This document shows, piece by piece, positions 34,140 through 46,518 of a stretch of 64,000 bases of DNA (position 1 is the stretch's first letter; every line of letters starts with the position of its first letter). The position numbers and the translations under genes are program-made. The notes under the pieces were generated by a model. The model made no database searches. It saw only the letters and a program-made list of their open reading frames with translations, and was not told the origin of the DNA. Origin of the DNA: Valencia hispanica (lineage: Eukaryota; Chordata; Actinopteri; Cyprinodontiformes; Valenciidae); the NCBI GenBank assembly GCA_963556495.2, contig OY747705.1, forward strand, positions 10,210,501 to 10,274,500, given 5' to 3'.

Positions 34140-35112
34140 GCCGCCAATTCTTCACATTTTGTCATGTTACAACCACAAACTTCAATGTATTTTACTGAGA
34201 TAAAATGTAGTGAACCAGCAGAAAGTTGAGCATTATTGGGAAGCAGAAAGAAAATGCTACATTGTTATGGACCATTTTTACAAATAAAAGTCAGAAAAAT
34301 GTGGCATGCATTTGTATTCAGCCTCCTTTGGAGATTTATCTTTTATTTATTTATGCTTTGGCCTAAACTACTTAAATACATGCCTTTGTATGACTTGCTT
34401 TATGCAAAGGCTTTCTTCTTGCCACTCTTCCATAAAAGCCAGAATTGGTGAGGTCTTGGTCTGGTCTAGTTTTGATCTTGACTTGGTTCTGAGATAGGTG
34501 GTTTTGGTTGCAATGCTTCAATGGGTCTCTTGGCTACTTTTCTGATTACGTTTAGGTGGTGTGCCATGTCCTGGTAGGTTTCAAGTTTTTAGCATCCTCT
34601 TTTTATTTTTGGATGATAGATTTGAAGATCACTCTGTGAGATGTTCAAAGCTTGGCCAATCTGTTTCTAACCTAACCTCTATTTAGAGCTTTTCACTGCT
34701 TTACCTCTGACCTCTCTGCTGTGTTCTGTGGTCGTTATGATGCTGTTTGCTCACTAGTGTTCTCAAACAAAACCTCTGAGGTCTCCACAGAAGAGCTGGA
34801 GTTATGCTGGGATTAGATTCCACACAGATGAATGTTATCTACTCATTTAGTGTTTTCTGAAGTCCACTAGTTCCACATGGTTAGATATTTACGGGTATTA
34901 GAGTAAAGGGGGGATGACTACTGGCCCATGACGCACTTTTTATGGTTTTGTTTGTTAACAAAATTGAGAATCACACATCCTTTTCCTTCAACCTCACAAT
35001 TACACTTTACAGTGTTGGTCAATCACATAAAATCCTAAAAAAATACATTGCCGTCTGTGGATGTAACGTGACAAAATGTAGAAAATGTTCAAGGGGTATG
35101 AAAGACAGTGTA
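34140..35112 (-). mobile_element. Tc1-like transposon, internally deleted
   Basis: Both ends are of one inverted repeat: left cattttgtcatgttacaacc and acaaacttcaatgtatttta; right aatacattgccgtctgtgga with gtgacaaaatgtagaaaatg, then ttcaaggggtatga. Between them, 34400-34830 is antisense of the N-terminal transposase region (ttcttgccactcttccataa; gagatgttcaaagcttggcc; gttctcaaacaaaacctctg). The catalytic domain that should lie between the left terminus and 34400 is gone. This is a MITE-like deletion derivative that keeps a decayed DNA-binding region. The same family is disrupted at 23138-28150. Confidence 0.75.
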
Positions 35113-36064
35113 ACGAACATGCAGACCTACTGAATGCCTCAAAGTGTCCCCTCAGTGTGCAGTCAATTACGATGAAGCTCTACTTCTGAGGTGACCACGC
35201 TAAGTGGAGTTTGAATTCCAATTTCAAGAATTCCACTCTTGGAAAAGTCTTTAATTACTGAGTCGCCACTCCTTATGATGGATTGTGATAAACCGGTGGG
35301 TTTACTTAAGAAATCCACCAACTGAAAGCACTTCTTTTTCCCTTTTTTCCTACCCACCACCTGCTTCATCTGCCGCCCCCCCCCCTTGTATGAAAGCCAT
35401 GTTTGGAGAGTGTGGCAAGTCACTGCAATCCCCAAAATAGAGTCAATTCTTCCCATTCACACACTCCCTTCCAGTCCGGAAAAATTAATGCACTTGACTA
35501 TTACAAGATAAAGCTATAGGGACATATTACACCAGGCATATCTGCAAGCCTGTAATACTACAGAGTCAGCATTCAATAAAAGACATTTGCAACCAGGCAG
35601 TTCTCACAACAACACTTGGCGACAGATTTAAAAGCTTCTAAATTAGGTGCAGCTCACACACGAAAGGTGCCTGGTAAGCAGGGTGATGCTTACTTAAAAT
35701 GACAGAGTTGTTTATGGGAGGAGGGCTGGGGGTGTGGGAGTAGGGGCAGCGGGCTTTCCTCCCTCGCTTCAAGGTGGCGCGCAGGAAGAACAGTTTATGA
35801 TCCCCACACTGGCCGCGTTATTTAGCCCCAAACTGTGTGCATAATGTCGGGCAACAATCAGAGCTCATAACTCAAGAGATCTCCCACTTCATAACATCAC
35901 CTGCAGAATACTGATCCCCAGCTTATCATGCCGTTTATAGCGCTGTGAATAAGGGTTTGCCCTCTTATAGTTTTCTCCCTTTCTGACACAAATGTTTTAG
36001 AACTTTCAACATCAGACAAAGATCACCTGAGAAATTACAGTAATGGCAGTTTTCAAATGACTGC
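35113..36064. other. Unique noncoding DNA, conserved-element candidate at 35500-35960
   Basis: No gene or transposon is recognised. 35500-35960 has balanced composition with words such as gccgcgttatttagccccaa and gtgtgcataatgtcgggcaa, the character of a vertebrate conserved noncoding block. Conservation is untested. Confidence 0.35.
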
Positions 36065-37335
36065 ATTTATTAAAGAAAAAATCTAAACAGACCTGGCCTT
36101 ATGTGAAAAAGTAATTACCTTTAAACCTAAAAACTGGTTCTGCGGCCCTGGTTAACATTGGTGGCCATCAAGCATTTAGAATGAGTCTTTCACATCAATG
36201 GGGAGGAATTTTGACCCATTCTTGTTTGTAGAATTGCTTTAATTTAGCCATATAGGATGGTTTTCAAGCATGAACAGCCTGTTTAAGGTCCCCCTAGAGC
36301 TTCACAATTGAATTTAGTCCAGACTTTGACTAGGCTATTCCAAAACCATCATTTTGATTTTTTTGTCATTCAGAGGTGGACTTGCTGGTTTGCTTCGGAT
36401 CATTGTCCGAAGCATTGTTTAAGCAGTAGGACAATGTGGCAATGCACATCAGCTCACAAACTGATGGCTAGATATTCTTGGTCAGGACTTTCTGCTAGTA
36501 AGCAGAATTCATGCTTTTATCAATCACGGGACGTTTCCCAGATCCTGGAGGAAAACCTTCAAAAAACTGCCACTTATATCTAGGCTACAGAACATTTTCC
36601 CAAACGTCTTTTGGATCGTCAAGATGTTTTTGTTAAATATTAAATAGGCCTTTGTGGTATTTTTACTCAAAAGGGATTTTGACCTCAGAACTCTCCTATC
36701 AATACCAATTTGGCCCAGCCAAACTGGTATCGTTGTTAAATCATACAACGTGGTTAAATCATAAAAACTGACCTTAGCTACTACAATTGAGACCTGCTGA
36801 GCTTTAGATGTTGTTCTGGGTTCTATTATGACTTCCAGGGTGAATCACTGATACGTTCTTGGAGTCATTTTGGTAGGCTGGCCACTCCTGGAAGGGTTAA
36901 CCACAGTTCCATGTCTTCTCTTCCGTGGATAATGGTTCTTGCTGAAGTTTATTGGGTTCCCAAAGCTGTAGAAAATGCATTGTAACCTTTTCCAGACTGA
37001 TAGATGAAATGACTTTTGTTTCATTGTCCCTATGTGATGCTTGTTGAATTCTTTTAGCCTACCTCGTGCTATCAGATAGGTCCTGTTGATGTTATTTCTT
37101 GAATCGACTGGTCAGCAGTAATCTGGTCTGAGTATGGTTTGTGAAACTTTACTCAGCTGTCCAAAGAAATGCAGTTCATCAAAGTTATTTCATGATTTTA
37201 CAATTTGGGCAATTACTTTTTTGAATAGGTTGCCAGGTTGTTTTGGATCACTTTTTACCTTAATAGGTAATGTCATTTAAAAACTGCTTTTTGTTTTTAC
37301 TCAGATTATCTTTGTCTAAAATTAAAATTTACATT
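36065..37335 (-). mobile_element. Tc1-like transposon, nearly full-length relic (second family)
   Basis: Order of landmarks on the plus strand (antisense): ccttatgtgaaaaagtaatt near 36100, gaatgagtctttcaca, gactttgactaggctattcc, cagaggtggacttgctggtt, gatcatcaagatg-type word near 36615, tggccactcctggaagggtt, cccaaagctgtagaaaatgc, ccttttccagactgatagat, and at the far end aaaactgctttttgttttta. These follow one fish Tc1 family. The transposase (minus, about 37010 to 36180) is full of stops and indels. Terminal CACTGTA sequences are not intact. Confidence 0.75.
36180..37015 (-). pseudogene. Tc1 transposase pseudogene
   Basis: On the minus strand the region 37015-36870 gives a decayed IYQSGKGYKAISKALG-like helix-turn-helix, then the R-S-G-R-P-type linker (plus: ggctggccactcctgg near 36878). 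36800-36560 corresponds to the second helix-turn-helix and start of the DDE domain. 36420-36300 corresponds to the region around the second catalytic aspartate (HNDP-like, lost) and the SPDLNPIE segment. No uninterrupted frame longer than about 90 codons exists. It is similar in kind to the relic at 58775-59085, which is the same family. Confidence 0.6.
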
Positions 37336-39949
37336 TATGGATGTCTAAAAAGCAAAAACAGTTTATCTTTTGCGATGTCTGCAACCTGTGAGCTCAGGGA
37401 TGCAGCTATCTAATTTTCAGCAATGTCCAAAAGTTGGACCAGCTGTAGTGCTGCTGAATAATCCCCCCCCCCCTTTTTTTTTTCTTGCAGTTTTATTTTG
37501 TATTTTTTATTTCCAACAGCCAGGACTACTGCCCTTGCAGCCATTAAAAATTTAATCCAGCCAGCACGCACACGTGTAACATATCGCCCATTGTAACAGC
37601 CGCCGTGCGCGCCAGACAGGAGTGCTGGCAAAAAGTGAAAAGGAAAAAACAGAGACGACGAGGCCATTTTTCATCTGGTCGCAAATCCCAAAGCATGGTG
37701 GCTCTCATTGTTCAGATACTTTTAAGAGAATGCCAGTGTTTGTGTTTCAGATTGAAATCACCTTTTTTAATGTTCTGATGAGAGAAAACCTCATCGGTCT
37801 CCCTTGTATTTGCTGACAGAAAGCTATAAAGTGTGATATTTGTTTGGATGCAACAGCGTGTGAGACCTGAAGGACAGGCAAAGCTCATCGGTTAATCCCC
37901 ACCCCTATCCGTCTGGACAAAAAAAAAAAGAACAGCAAGGGAGGCTGTAAAAGAAAGGTTTACAAGCAAACTAAAATCGGCTGCATTAGACCTGGTAAAT
38001 CTGTCACCTGCTGCAACAATAGCAATAAAACAGTAGAGTTTTACCCAACAGCCTCAAGGTTGCGAGGCACTCCGATGCACAATATACTCCATATTCAACA
38101 GCGACAATAACAGTGAAGAAGCTGGAAGTGAAGAAGTAACAATCATTGTGAGATCATTACATTTCTGACTGGAAATCACACAGCTCTGCGTCTTTACTGC
38201 AGTCATCTCCTGCTTTCAGATGTGCATCGCTGCCAAAACTCTGCTTTGAGACACCACGAAACGGAAACGCTTCAAAGATCATCAAAAGCCAAAATAAAAA
38301 CAGTGTAATACATCTTTAAAAAATTCTGCAATAGGTTCATAAAAAGGCAAACATCCATGTTGAAGAAAAAGACACAGTGAAGGGTGGTCGAAAGGGTCAC
38401 CAAAGTGTAATCTAGCTTTGGGCATTGGAACATTAATTCCATTTTTATACATGCACTGCTCACCCCACCCTCCAACCAAACTACCCCCTTAGCTCCTCAG
38501 CCTCCTGCTTGGGGCAGCAGCCAGCGAGTGGGAGGCCCGGACTACTCGGAGGCCCAGGAATACCCCAGAGCCTGCACGCAGGTGCCACATAATTCTACCC
38601 TGCCTCATTATTTAGCATGTCACCACTATTTTACATGTTAAAGCCCCCTGCATTGCCACCTAATTTATTATAAAAATACAGAATAGGCTCGCCTGGAATG
38701 GGGTCACTTGCTTTCACGCAGCACAGGAAATAAATTCCTACAAAGTCATTCAAGTCAAGGTGAAAACCTGTGTCAGTAAGATGCATTCTGGCATTCTTTG
38801 GATTTCTTTACTCTCTGAGAGCAGCGAGACCTTTCCTCAGCCTGTCACCACTGCCCTCGGTTTCCTCCTCAGTATTTACCTACTTTAATATTTACTTTCA
38901 TACAGGAGAAACTCAGGTTCCTCACTGGGAGGGAAAAAAAATAAAAATAGAGAAAACAGAGCCGAGCCCTGCCAAGAGTTGAATTGGCTTTGATGAGATT
39001 CAGCTGTAATTATTTCTCAGCAATAACAATAAGGACAACAACAACAGAAGACTTAATCCGCCAGTGAGAGGGCCTGATTCTGCTTCCTGGTGACAGTGAT
39101 TAGGCCTAATCTAGGGCTTTTGGTGTGTTCATTGGAGAAATGCGATTTTAAATGGCTGTGTGTTTTGTTTTTAGAGAGTTTTGTTTCGACTGAATGTGAA
39201 CAGTTAGAGTGTGGCAAAGTGAAAGTGCAATCCATCTTTTGTGGCACTGACATTGAACGAGTGAGACAGTAGGGCTGAATCCCAGTATTACTTTATCTAT
39301 CTAGAATGCTGATAATTTTCTCTGGTGAACAGTTTTTTTTTTTTAAATACAGCAACTTGGGGATATCAGAAAAATGTAGGAAAATGTTTGGTACCGTACT
39401 TGCCTGGTTTTTCCAGACGAGCAACATAAAACTCAGAAATCTATGAACTTTGGGGGTTTAATAATACATCCAGCTTATTAGGTGATACACAATCTTCGAT
39501 TCGTGAAAGTAAGATGGCATTTTAATGATATTTTTGGCGAAACTAAAAGTATTTTTTTTATGTTCACAAATAGAGTAAAGGTTTCATCAATCTGTAATCA
39601 GGGTGATATATTCCAGTCAATGAATGATCGGACCATAAACGGCACCATTATATGCTTCCTGTGCTAATGCGTTACAGATGTTAAAACAACACGTAAAAAT
39701 GATTCTGTTTTGGGGGGATTTTCACAAAAATATGAAGATTTCATAAATCTCTGTTAAGGTTTGGTCAGTTTATGTAGTGTAGAATTGAGCTAAACTAGTG
39801 CTAGCTAGTCTTTAGCATGATTAGCGGCTAACGGTTAGCCTGTCACAGATTTCTCACAGGCTTTACTATCTTTTCTTCTTTTTCTACCGAATGTCCAAAA
39901 CTTTGCCAAACAACTCGTTAAAATGCCAGAGCTAGAAAATACATTCAGG
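37336..39949. other. Unique noncoding DNA with several conserved-element candidates
   Basis: No gene is recognised. A C/T homopolymer junction lies at 37463-37485. Blocks at 37540-37800, 38450-38760 and 38980-39270 have the balanced, repeat-free look of cis-regulatory DNA. Overlapping frames on opposite strands at 39053-39272 are of chance length. Confidence 0.35.
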
Positions 39950-40266
39950 AGCAGTATCTCGCTATATCGAGAACTTGCTCGTTTTAACAAGAAAGAAAAG
40001 TCATCATAACAAATTTTATGTCTCTTTATAACTCGTTATAACCAAACATGTTCTCATTTAAATGAGAAAGATCGTTATTAAACTGGCAACAGCTCGGATG
40101 CAGAGATGATGTTAAAATGTCGTCTAGAAGAAATGGAGTGAGAAGAAGGAGAATCAGAGAAAGCCCCTTTAAGCTTTTATAAGAAGTCATAATCTGTCAG
40201 AGGAACATATTTTTATATCTCGTTAAAACAAGAAACTTTCTATTCGTCATAACGAGAAAGTCACAA
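39950..40266. mobile_element. Foldback MITE with 'cgttataacgagaaa' units
   Basis: The left end (tatatcgagaacttgctcgt, then tttaacaagaaag) and the right end (ctcgttaaaacaagaaac, tttctattcgtcataacgag) are inverted relative to each other. Internal copies are ctcgttataacc and aatgagaaagatcgttatta. Length is about 317 bp, without coding potential. Confidence 0.5.
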
Positions 40267-43223
40267 GCTAACAGTGACTACATATCACTTCACAGAACAG
40301 ACGTCACTTTGATAAATATATATTAAACTCTTTTTCTAATATCTGCTTCACAAAAAGTTGGCTCGCTCAAAAAAAAAAGTACATTAACTTTCACTTTTTT
40401 CTTTTCTAGATGAGTTAATTATGGCAGCATGAATTAAAAACATTCAGGGAGTGACCATGCTATTGATGCTTTTGACAAAATCAGTTGTAATAAAATAATA
40501 TTTTTCTTAATCGTCTCTTTTTCAACTCTGCTTCCTACAACACTCAATGAATTTCAGCATCTTTAACTCCTTACCTATCTGAATATCATATCGACATGGA
40601 AACTGTAAACTCATGATACCTGAAATATATTCTTGTAAAAAAGTGCTGTGTTCCAAGCAATCCTTTGCAATATTATTATTGAATACAGTGATATTGCAAT
40701 GACAATATACTTGCTTTATATTAGGCAGCCATAGAACATTTTTAATCAAACCTCTGACCAACTGAATTGTGTAATATTGTTCAATTTAATCAGAGAAAAG
40801 AAACAGATGTTTACGATATATTTTTGGAGATTTCTTTCATAGTTTCTATGATTTATTCCTTAATTTATTATTTTCTTTTCTGATAAATGAATTGTGTTTT
40901 GATAATGGTATTGCCGCAGTACTTTGGGAGCACAATTTCAAGACTACTTTATTGTCTCCTGTAATATTATAATTGATTTCTGATGACATACTACTCTTCT
41001 TTATGTATTAATTCTCTGCCAACAGAGAAATCAATCAGTGTGCTGATTATTTGCTGTGTTCTTTTGTTAATATCCTAGATCATTTGATCTGTAAGACAAG
41101 ATTATTTTGGTGTTTTTATTATAATTATTCAAATAATTTTTAAAGCAAACCTATTAAATGATCCACATGTTTTCCTGAAATGTTCTGTTTATATTCTGCC
41201 TTTTGACACCTTTTGGTCCAGTTAGTCAGGCAAAACAAGACTCCTGACGGAATCACCTTTTTGTAACAGGGAACTGAGCAAATTATTGACAGAATATTTA
41301 AACTGAAAAAAAAATTAAGTGCAGAATATTAGCCAGATTTAATAGAGCACGTTTCATATTTTTAATGCTAGAGCATTAATGAAGGAGCGGCGATAATTTT
41401 CTTCCCCTGTGCCTCAGGTAGCAGCCCTCAGTTCCCCCCCTACAAACTGAGTGTGAGGCGAAGAGGATGGAGTGGAAGTGAGAGAAGGGGGGAAGGAGAA
41501 AGGCCAGATGTCAGGGCGCTCCAGGAAGAGGATTGCTAAGCGGTGTGAACATTTTTCAAAAACGATGTTTTGTGCCTCAAACATCTTGCTTACAGCAGCA
41601 GGGTCTGATCCAAGCATTATGTGCGAATACATCAGTAGCCTTGGACCCCCTCTTCAGAGGTGTGCACACGCACGTGCACGTAAACACACACATTTCCTCG
41701 TAAGTGAAGCTCAGTGCCCTGCTCCCATCCTCCCGCCTGCCTCCTTCTTCTTCTACAGAAGTAAATTATCAAAACTGTGTTTGAAAGTGAATGAAGGGTG
41801 ACTCGCTCTCTCTCTCCCTTTCTCTCGCTCTCTCTCCCCTTCCCGCTTTGACATCTCAGTTTTTTTTTTTCCTTACTTGCCACCGTTTCTGGGCTAGGTG
41901 ATAACTGCCGGTAATAGGATTAACATTGATTTCTTTTTGCAAGAACAGAGATGTGCCAGTTCCAGCTATTTATTGAACTGCCAGCTTTGAACTATGAAAA
42001 CTGACTGCAGGAAAATACCTAATGCAGCATTTTAAAGAAAAGAAAAGCCTCTGTGCAATTCTTTCTCTCTCTTTTTTTTGTTATTTCTCCCTCTGTCGTC
42101 TTCTTTTTGTTGTAGCAGGATAAAAGAGCAAATCGGGTGCCTCTGTTCTAAGCTCTGGTAATGACTTTATTTATTTACTTTGTTGTTGCTTCTTCATACA
42201 TATATATATATATAAAAAATCCCTGCTCCAGTCAAAACGGTTATGATTTGATCTTTAAATCTTCAAAGTGTTTGACTTGCCTTTTACTTTGAAATAAAGA
42301 TCAATCCATGCATTTTCTTTGTCAAAGCACTATCTCATGGGAAAAAAGGGGTATTTTCTGTACTGGTGTATAAAAAAAATAGCTAAAAATCCAGACATTT
42401 AATTTTAAGTGAGAAATTATCTGTTAGAATTGAATGAATTCAGTTTATTTTATGGCTTATGTCAAGATAACTCCATTCATTTTGAGGAATGTTTCTAATT
42501 GACTGTGGCTCTCTTCATTAGCTCTGAATGGGCTCATTGATTACTAATCCATGTCTATTGATGACACCACTTAAGCAGTTAACAGCTGAAGGTTCTGCTG
42601 TGTCATTAAAACATAAAGTATGCTTTTCCTCCTGTTTGTTATTATCTCACAGCATCCGATAACCACAGTGTGATATTTTGTATTAAGGGTGGTACAACTT
42701 CACATTTTGGGTGTAACGTACAGCAAAGAGTAGAATATAATGGATGCTTGAATCATAAGAATAATACACGAGTTATTGAAATCTTTTTGGAAACATTGAT
42801 GCTTTTGTTAGAGTAAGCTCAAAGGTTCTGTCCATTTTCAAACCCTAAAGATGTCCTAGACATCCAAAACAGGTTCAAATTAGCAGAATAACAGAAATAG
42901 GACAAAAATACTGAAATTTACACAAATATTATGGAATAGCATATATAGAGTAACATATATAGAATTAAGGAGATCTTCTAATGTAAAGAACATGAAAAAG
43001 ATTGAGAGAAAGGTGAATGAAAAGCCGGAGACTGCAGTCAATGAAATGCACTGATATGTGACATTATATTTAACTTCACCCTAAGTCCACCATTGTAAAG
43101 CCTTAATAGATTAACATTAGAATCAAGAAAAAATACAGATAATTAAATGTTAATTTAGTTGAATCTTTGTATAAATTCATTCTTTTTGTTTGAGGAGATT
43201 TAGAGGGAGCGTATGATGTAGAG
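40267..43223. other. Unique noncoding DNA
   Basis: No gene is recognised. 41380-42300 includes purine-rich and pyrimidine-rich blocks (41470-41520; 41800-41875) and small GAGA-like runs. 42480-42680 is balanced sequence that might be conserved. An ATATATAT run lies at 42199-42212. Confidence 0.35.
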
Positions 43224-43421
43224 CCGTGTTTCCCAACCCTGGTTTTCAAGGCACACTGCCCTGCATGTTTTAGATGTTTCCCTGCTTCAGTACCTGATTT
43301 CAGTTGAAGGCTGATTAACAGGCTTGTATGGAACTGCAGTCGTCTGAATCAGACGTGTTAAAGCAGGGAAACAACTAAAACATGCAGGGCAGTGCCTTGA
43401 GGACCAGGTTTGGGAAACACT
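43224..43421. mobile_element. Palindromic MITE (hAT-like), about 198 bp
   Basis: gtgtttcccaaccctggttt at the left and ccaggtttgggaaacac at the right are complementary. The inverted pairing continues inward through gccctgcatgttttagatgt and its partner, and through ttccctgctt. The arms are about 75-80 bp with a few mismatches, so the copy is nearly a complete palindrome. This word set is a common fish MITE. Confidence 0.8.
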
Positions 43422-43422
43422 C

Positions 43423-43663
43423 AGTACGTTTACATGCACATGGGCGGTCTCATCACTTCCTGTGAATGGCTCGGCGGGAGTTTACATGCAGAGAAATTTG
43501 ATTTTTTTAACCACATTGTCTAGGTGGGTTAGTCTGATTAAGAGAACTCTAGTTCGGTTGAACTCCAGCCGGACCGAGGTGTATACATGCATTTCACAAG
43601 TCTGACTTCAGTGAAGCAAAGGCAATAATTTGGCTTTCTCTTACTCCATGTAAACACACTGAC
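43423..43663. mobile_element. Second MITE, adjacent to the first
   Basis: Begins cagtacgtttacatgcacat and ends ccatgtaaacacactgactg; the reverse complement of the end matches the start in CAGT and GTTTACATG. Internal tttacatgcagag and gtatacatgcat words repeat the theme. It starts within a few bases of the preceding MITE. Confidence 0.6.
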
Positions 43664-43950
43664 TGATGTAGAGAACATGACAGATATTTTGTGATACATG
43701 TTGTGTTAATTGGAGCTATGAAGTGGTACCACAGTACACTCCAGCCTTATTTCGTCATTGTAGAGCCTTGATAACTTAGCATAATAATGCTAAAGAGTAT
43801 ATATAGATCACACAATGTTAAAAATGTAAGAAACTTGTCGGCACAAAGTCATCCTCCTCGTTTAAGTCGAGGAGAGCATATGACGTGGAGAACATGAAAG
43901 AGATTGAGTTAGGTGTTGTGTTATGCACTGCTTAAAGCCCCCCTCCCCAC

Positions 43951-43952
<2 letters not shown>

Positions 43953-44008
<56 letters not shown>
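43953..44008. repeat. (AC)n microsatellite
   Basis: 56 bp of uninterrupted AC, about 28 units. The Cys-Val frame on the minus strand is an artefact. Confidence 0.97.
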
Positions 44009-44011
<3 letters not shown>

Positions 44012-44715
44012 TGCTACTATCAGCTCAGCTGAAACATGAAACAACTACCACTGCCACGACAAATGGACCCCCCATCCCCCCATCCCGTCCAAACCAAACG
44101 CCTGTCAGCCGACTAATGTCCCCTGACAAAACATGCTGTGAATTAGAATAGCCACAAACAGCGTGGGTGCCTGTGTGTGTGACAGTAAGTGAGAGAGGTT
44201 AGGTTGGGAGGGGGGTGGGTTGGTGGGGGGGGTGTAGGCGTATAAAGAGAGAGTGAGGCAAAGAACTCATCTGTGTCACAGTTTATCCCCTCGGGCAATC
44301 AAGAGGGGTGAAAAAAAAAAAAACAGTCATTAGCAACTGGTGGTGCTTGCTCCAGCAAATCGCCGTTTGAGTGAAGATTTATGCAGACTCCTGCCTGGAA
44401 ATGATTTATTTATTTTAGCAGGGGCTGAGAGATCATTAACTCCGCTGTGTCTCTGGGGAATGGCATCTGCGGCCCCCCACACTGCACACACAAAAGGCCC
44501 CCACGCATCCCCTGGCTTCACGGCTCAAGAGGAGAAAATAGAAGAGGAGGAGGAGGAGGAGGAGGTGCGGCTGGCTTTGGGGCCGGACGGAGACCCAGCC
44601 TCTGGTGTGCAAACAACTTCCTCTAGAAACAATCATCTGTTGAAACCCGTGTTGTTACACGTGAAACATAATAACCTATAGAGATCAAATTGTTACCGAC
44701 ATTATTGATTAACAT
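44009..44715. other. Unique noncoding DNA, GC-richer than average
   Basis: 44330-44680 has open frames on both strands (113 codons plus, 66 minus), but no domain; the Glu run is a GAG microsatellite at 44545-44563. It could be a conserved noncoding block or a diverged exon; no splice-site argument is strong enough. Confidence 0.3.
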
Positions 44716-44719
44716 CCGG

Positions 44720-45060
44720 ACATTACTGACAGTGTTGGCTGGGATGGCCCCAAAACTTTGGAACATGTTGCCTCCTGACCTGCGTAACATTACAGACCTA
44801 AAGGTTTTTAAATCTAATCTTAAAACTCATCTTTTCCAACGAGCTATTAACTCTTAGAATTTTAGTAAGATGTTCTGAAATCGTTTTGTCGACTTTTTTG
44901 GCTAGTATAAGGTTAGCCTTATTTTAGCGACTCATTTATTGCTATTTCTGTCTTCAGGTGAGTCTGTGATTTTTATATCTGATGTTGTTTAATGTGAAGC
45001 CCTTTGGTCACCCTTTGGGCTGTATAAAGGCCTATATAAATCATTTTTGACTTGGTTTTG
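44720..45060 (+). mobile_element. L2-group LINE C-terminus and 3' end
   Basis: A short frame WNMLPPDLRNITDLKVFKSN, then LKTHLFQRAINS, is the C-terminal tail of L2-type ORF2 proteins (44757-44858). It is followed by a 3' untranslated region ending ccctttgggctgtataaagg and cctatataaatca. 5'-truncated. Confidence 0.75.
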
Positions 45061-45784
45061 GCTGGTTGAGTCATTTACTTTCCATTGGAAAAAAACAAGT
45101 TTCCACCAAAGAGTCGCCACTTTTAAATGTAGCTGTATTTTGAGAATTTTCAACCGGCAGAGGAAAACTTTTTGAAAACCAGACCCTGGTTTTGCTAGAA
45201 GAAACAAATGTATATTTTGTTTTACAAATACCTATAAGAATGAAAATTCCTACACTAGAAAGAACCTTGAATACAACACTCAGTGGTGTAGTAAACCTAC
45301 AATCAATGCAGTGCTGTGATTCTAGCTAGTTTGTTTCATGCAATGTGTCTTTATCAAAACTGAATTGTAAAACTAACAAAAAAGACAAACAAAATAAACG
45401 TCAATTTTACACCGCTTGGGCTGTCAAATACTAATTCATTTTACCATCACATCCGAATCCAAATGTTAATTTTTGCATACCTTTTATTTGTTACGGACTG
45501 GAAAAAGGCAATGTCAGGCCCAAGGAAATTTCTTAGTTAGAAAATCTAACTCATCTTAACAAGAAACTGTTTAGTCCTCCTCTAGAGGGTCTGTCTATGT
45601 CTGACTTGAAAGACTAAATATTTGCCTTCCCCTAAACCTTCACAATAAAACTCAACAACATCCAGCGACTATCTACATATCCCCATGTGGGACAGTAAAA
45701 TGGTGCTCCAGTTAAGCCCAAAATAAATCATACCCCTGAAAGATATAGGTTTAAACTAATATTTTTTTTTTCAAGACTGTATGT
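45061..45784. other. Noncoding DNA
   Basis: No recognised feature, though part may be decayed Tc1 belonging to the next entry. Confidence 0.35.
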
Positions 45785-46080
45785 CTTGGAGTGGTACAAT
45801 CAGAGTCCAGACTTGAGTCTGATAGATAATCTGTGGATGGAGCTAAAGATTATGGTGATGGCATAAATCATCACAATACCTGTGAAAAAGATGTGAAAGC
45901 TGGTCGGATGATTGCAGTATTGCCAGAGAAGATTTTTCCATTGATTTATGAGAAGTATTTGAATTATTTTTGACATGCCATTTTCGTAAACGATTAAGAA
46001 TAAAACAGAAACAAACATCTTAAAAGTATTGTAAATCCAAATCTGTGTGAAGGCCCTTACAATATTCAGAAAGTGAAAGA
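45785..46080 (+). pseudogene. Tc1-like transposase C-terminus and 3' end, third family
   Basis: tcagagtccagacttgagtc, then tgatagataatctgtggatg and gagctaaagattatggtgat, is the SPDLNPIENLWxxLK region that contains the third catalytic residue of Tc1 transposases. The stretch 45895-46010 continues through the C-terminal helix region to attatttttgacatgcc and aagaataaaacagaaacaaa, a Tc1 3' untranslated word. Only this end is preserved, and frameshifts are frequent. Confidence 0.6.
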
Positions 46081-46440
46081 GAGAAATCTAAAATTTCAAA
46101 CAACAGTATTTGGGAATCGTGGCTTTATTTGGGATTAGTTTTTTTTACTAAACATGACCCCCTTCTTTCCCAACTTTGCAGCTTTTTTTATCTCAGAAGT
46201 GAAAAAAAGCACACGAAGATGTAGCAGCACCCCGCATCCCCTCCGGTTTCACTTATTTGGCTGCAGTTTCTTCTGAAGACCTTCCGCCAAATCAAAGTGT
46301 AAAGATCGATGAAAATAATTTTTCAAATATATCAGAATTCCTGTTAAAAACTATATGATGTTATTGTTTATTTAAGCCACTGCAAAAAGTAAAAAATTCC
46401 TGGTCCAGTTTTGGGTTATGGTCCAAAATCTACATCGACA
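46081..46440. other. Noncoding DNA
   Basis: No recognised feature. Confidence 0.35.
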
Positions 46441-46496
<56 letters not shown>

Positions 46497-46518
46497 ACAC
46501 ACACACACACACACACAC
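46441..46518. repeat. (CA)n microsatellite
   Basis: Mostly uninterrupted CA with one CCA interruption near 46495, followed by cactcatacactcacacgca. Confidence 0.96.

Noticed and set aside
44340..44681. 113-codon frame with an acidic run
   Set aside because: The Glu run is a GAG repeat, the opposite strand is open too, and no domain is seen.
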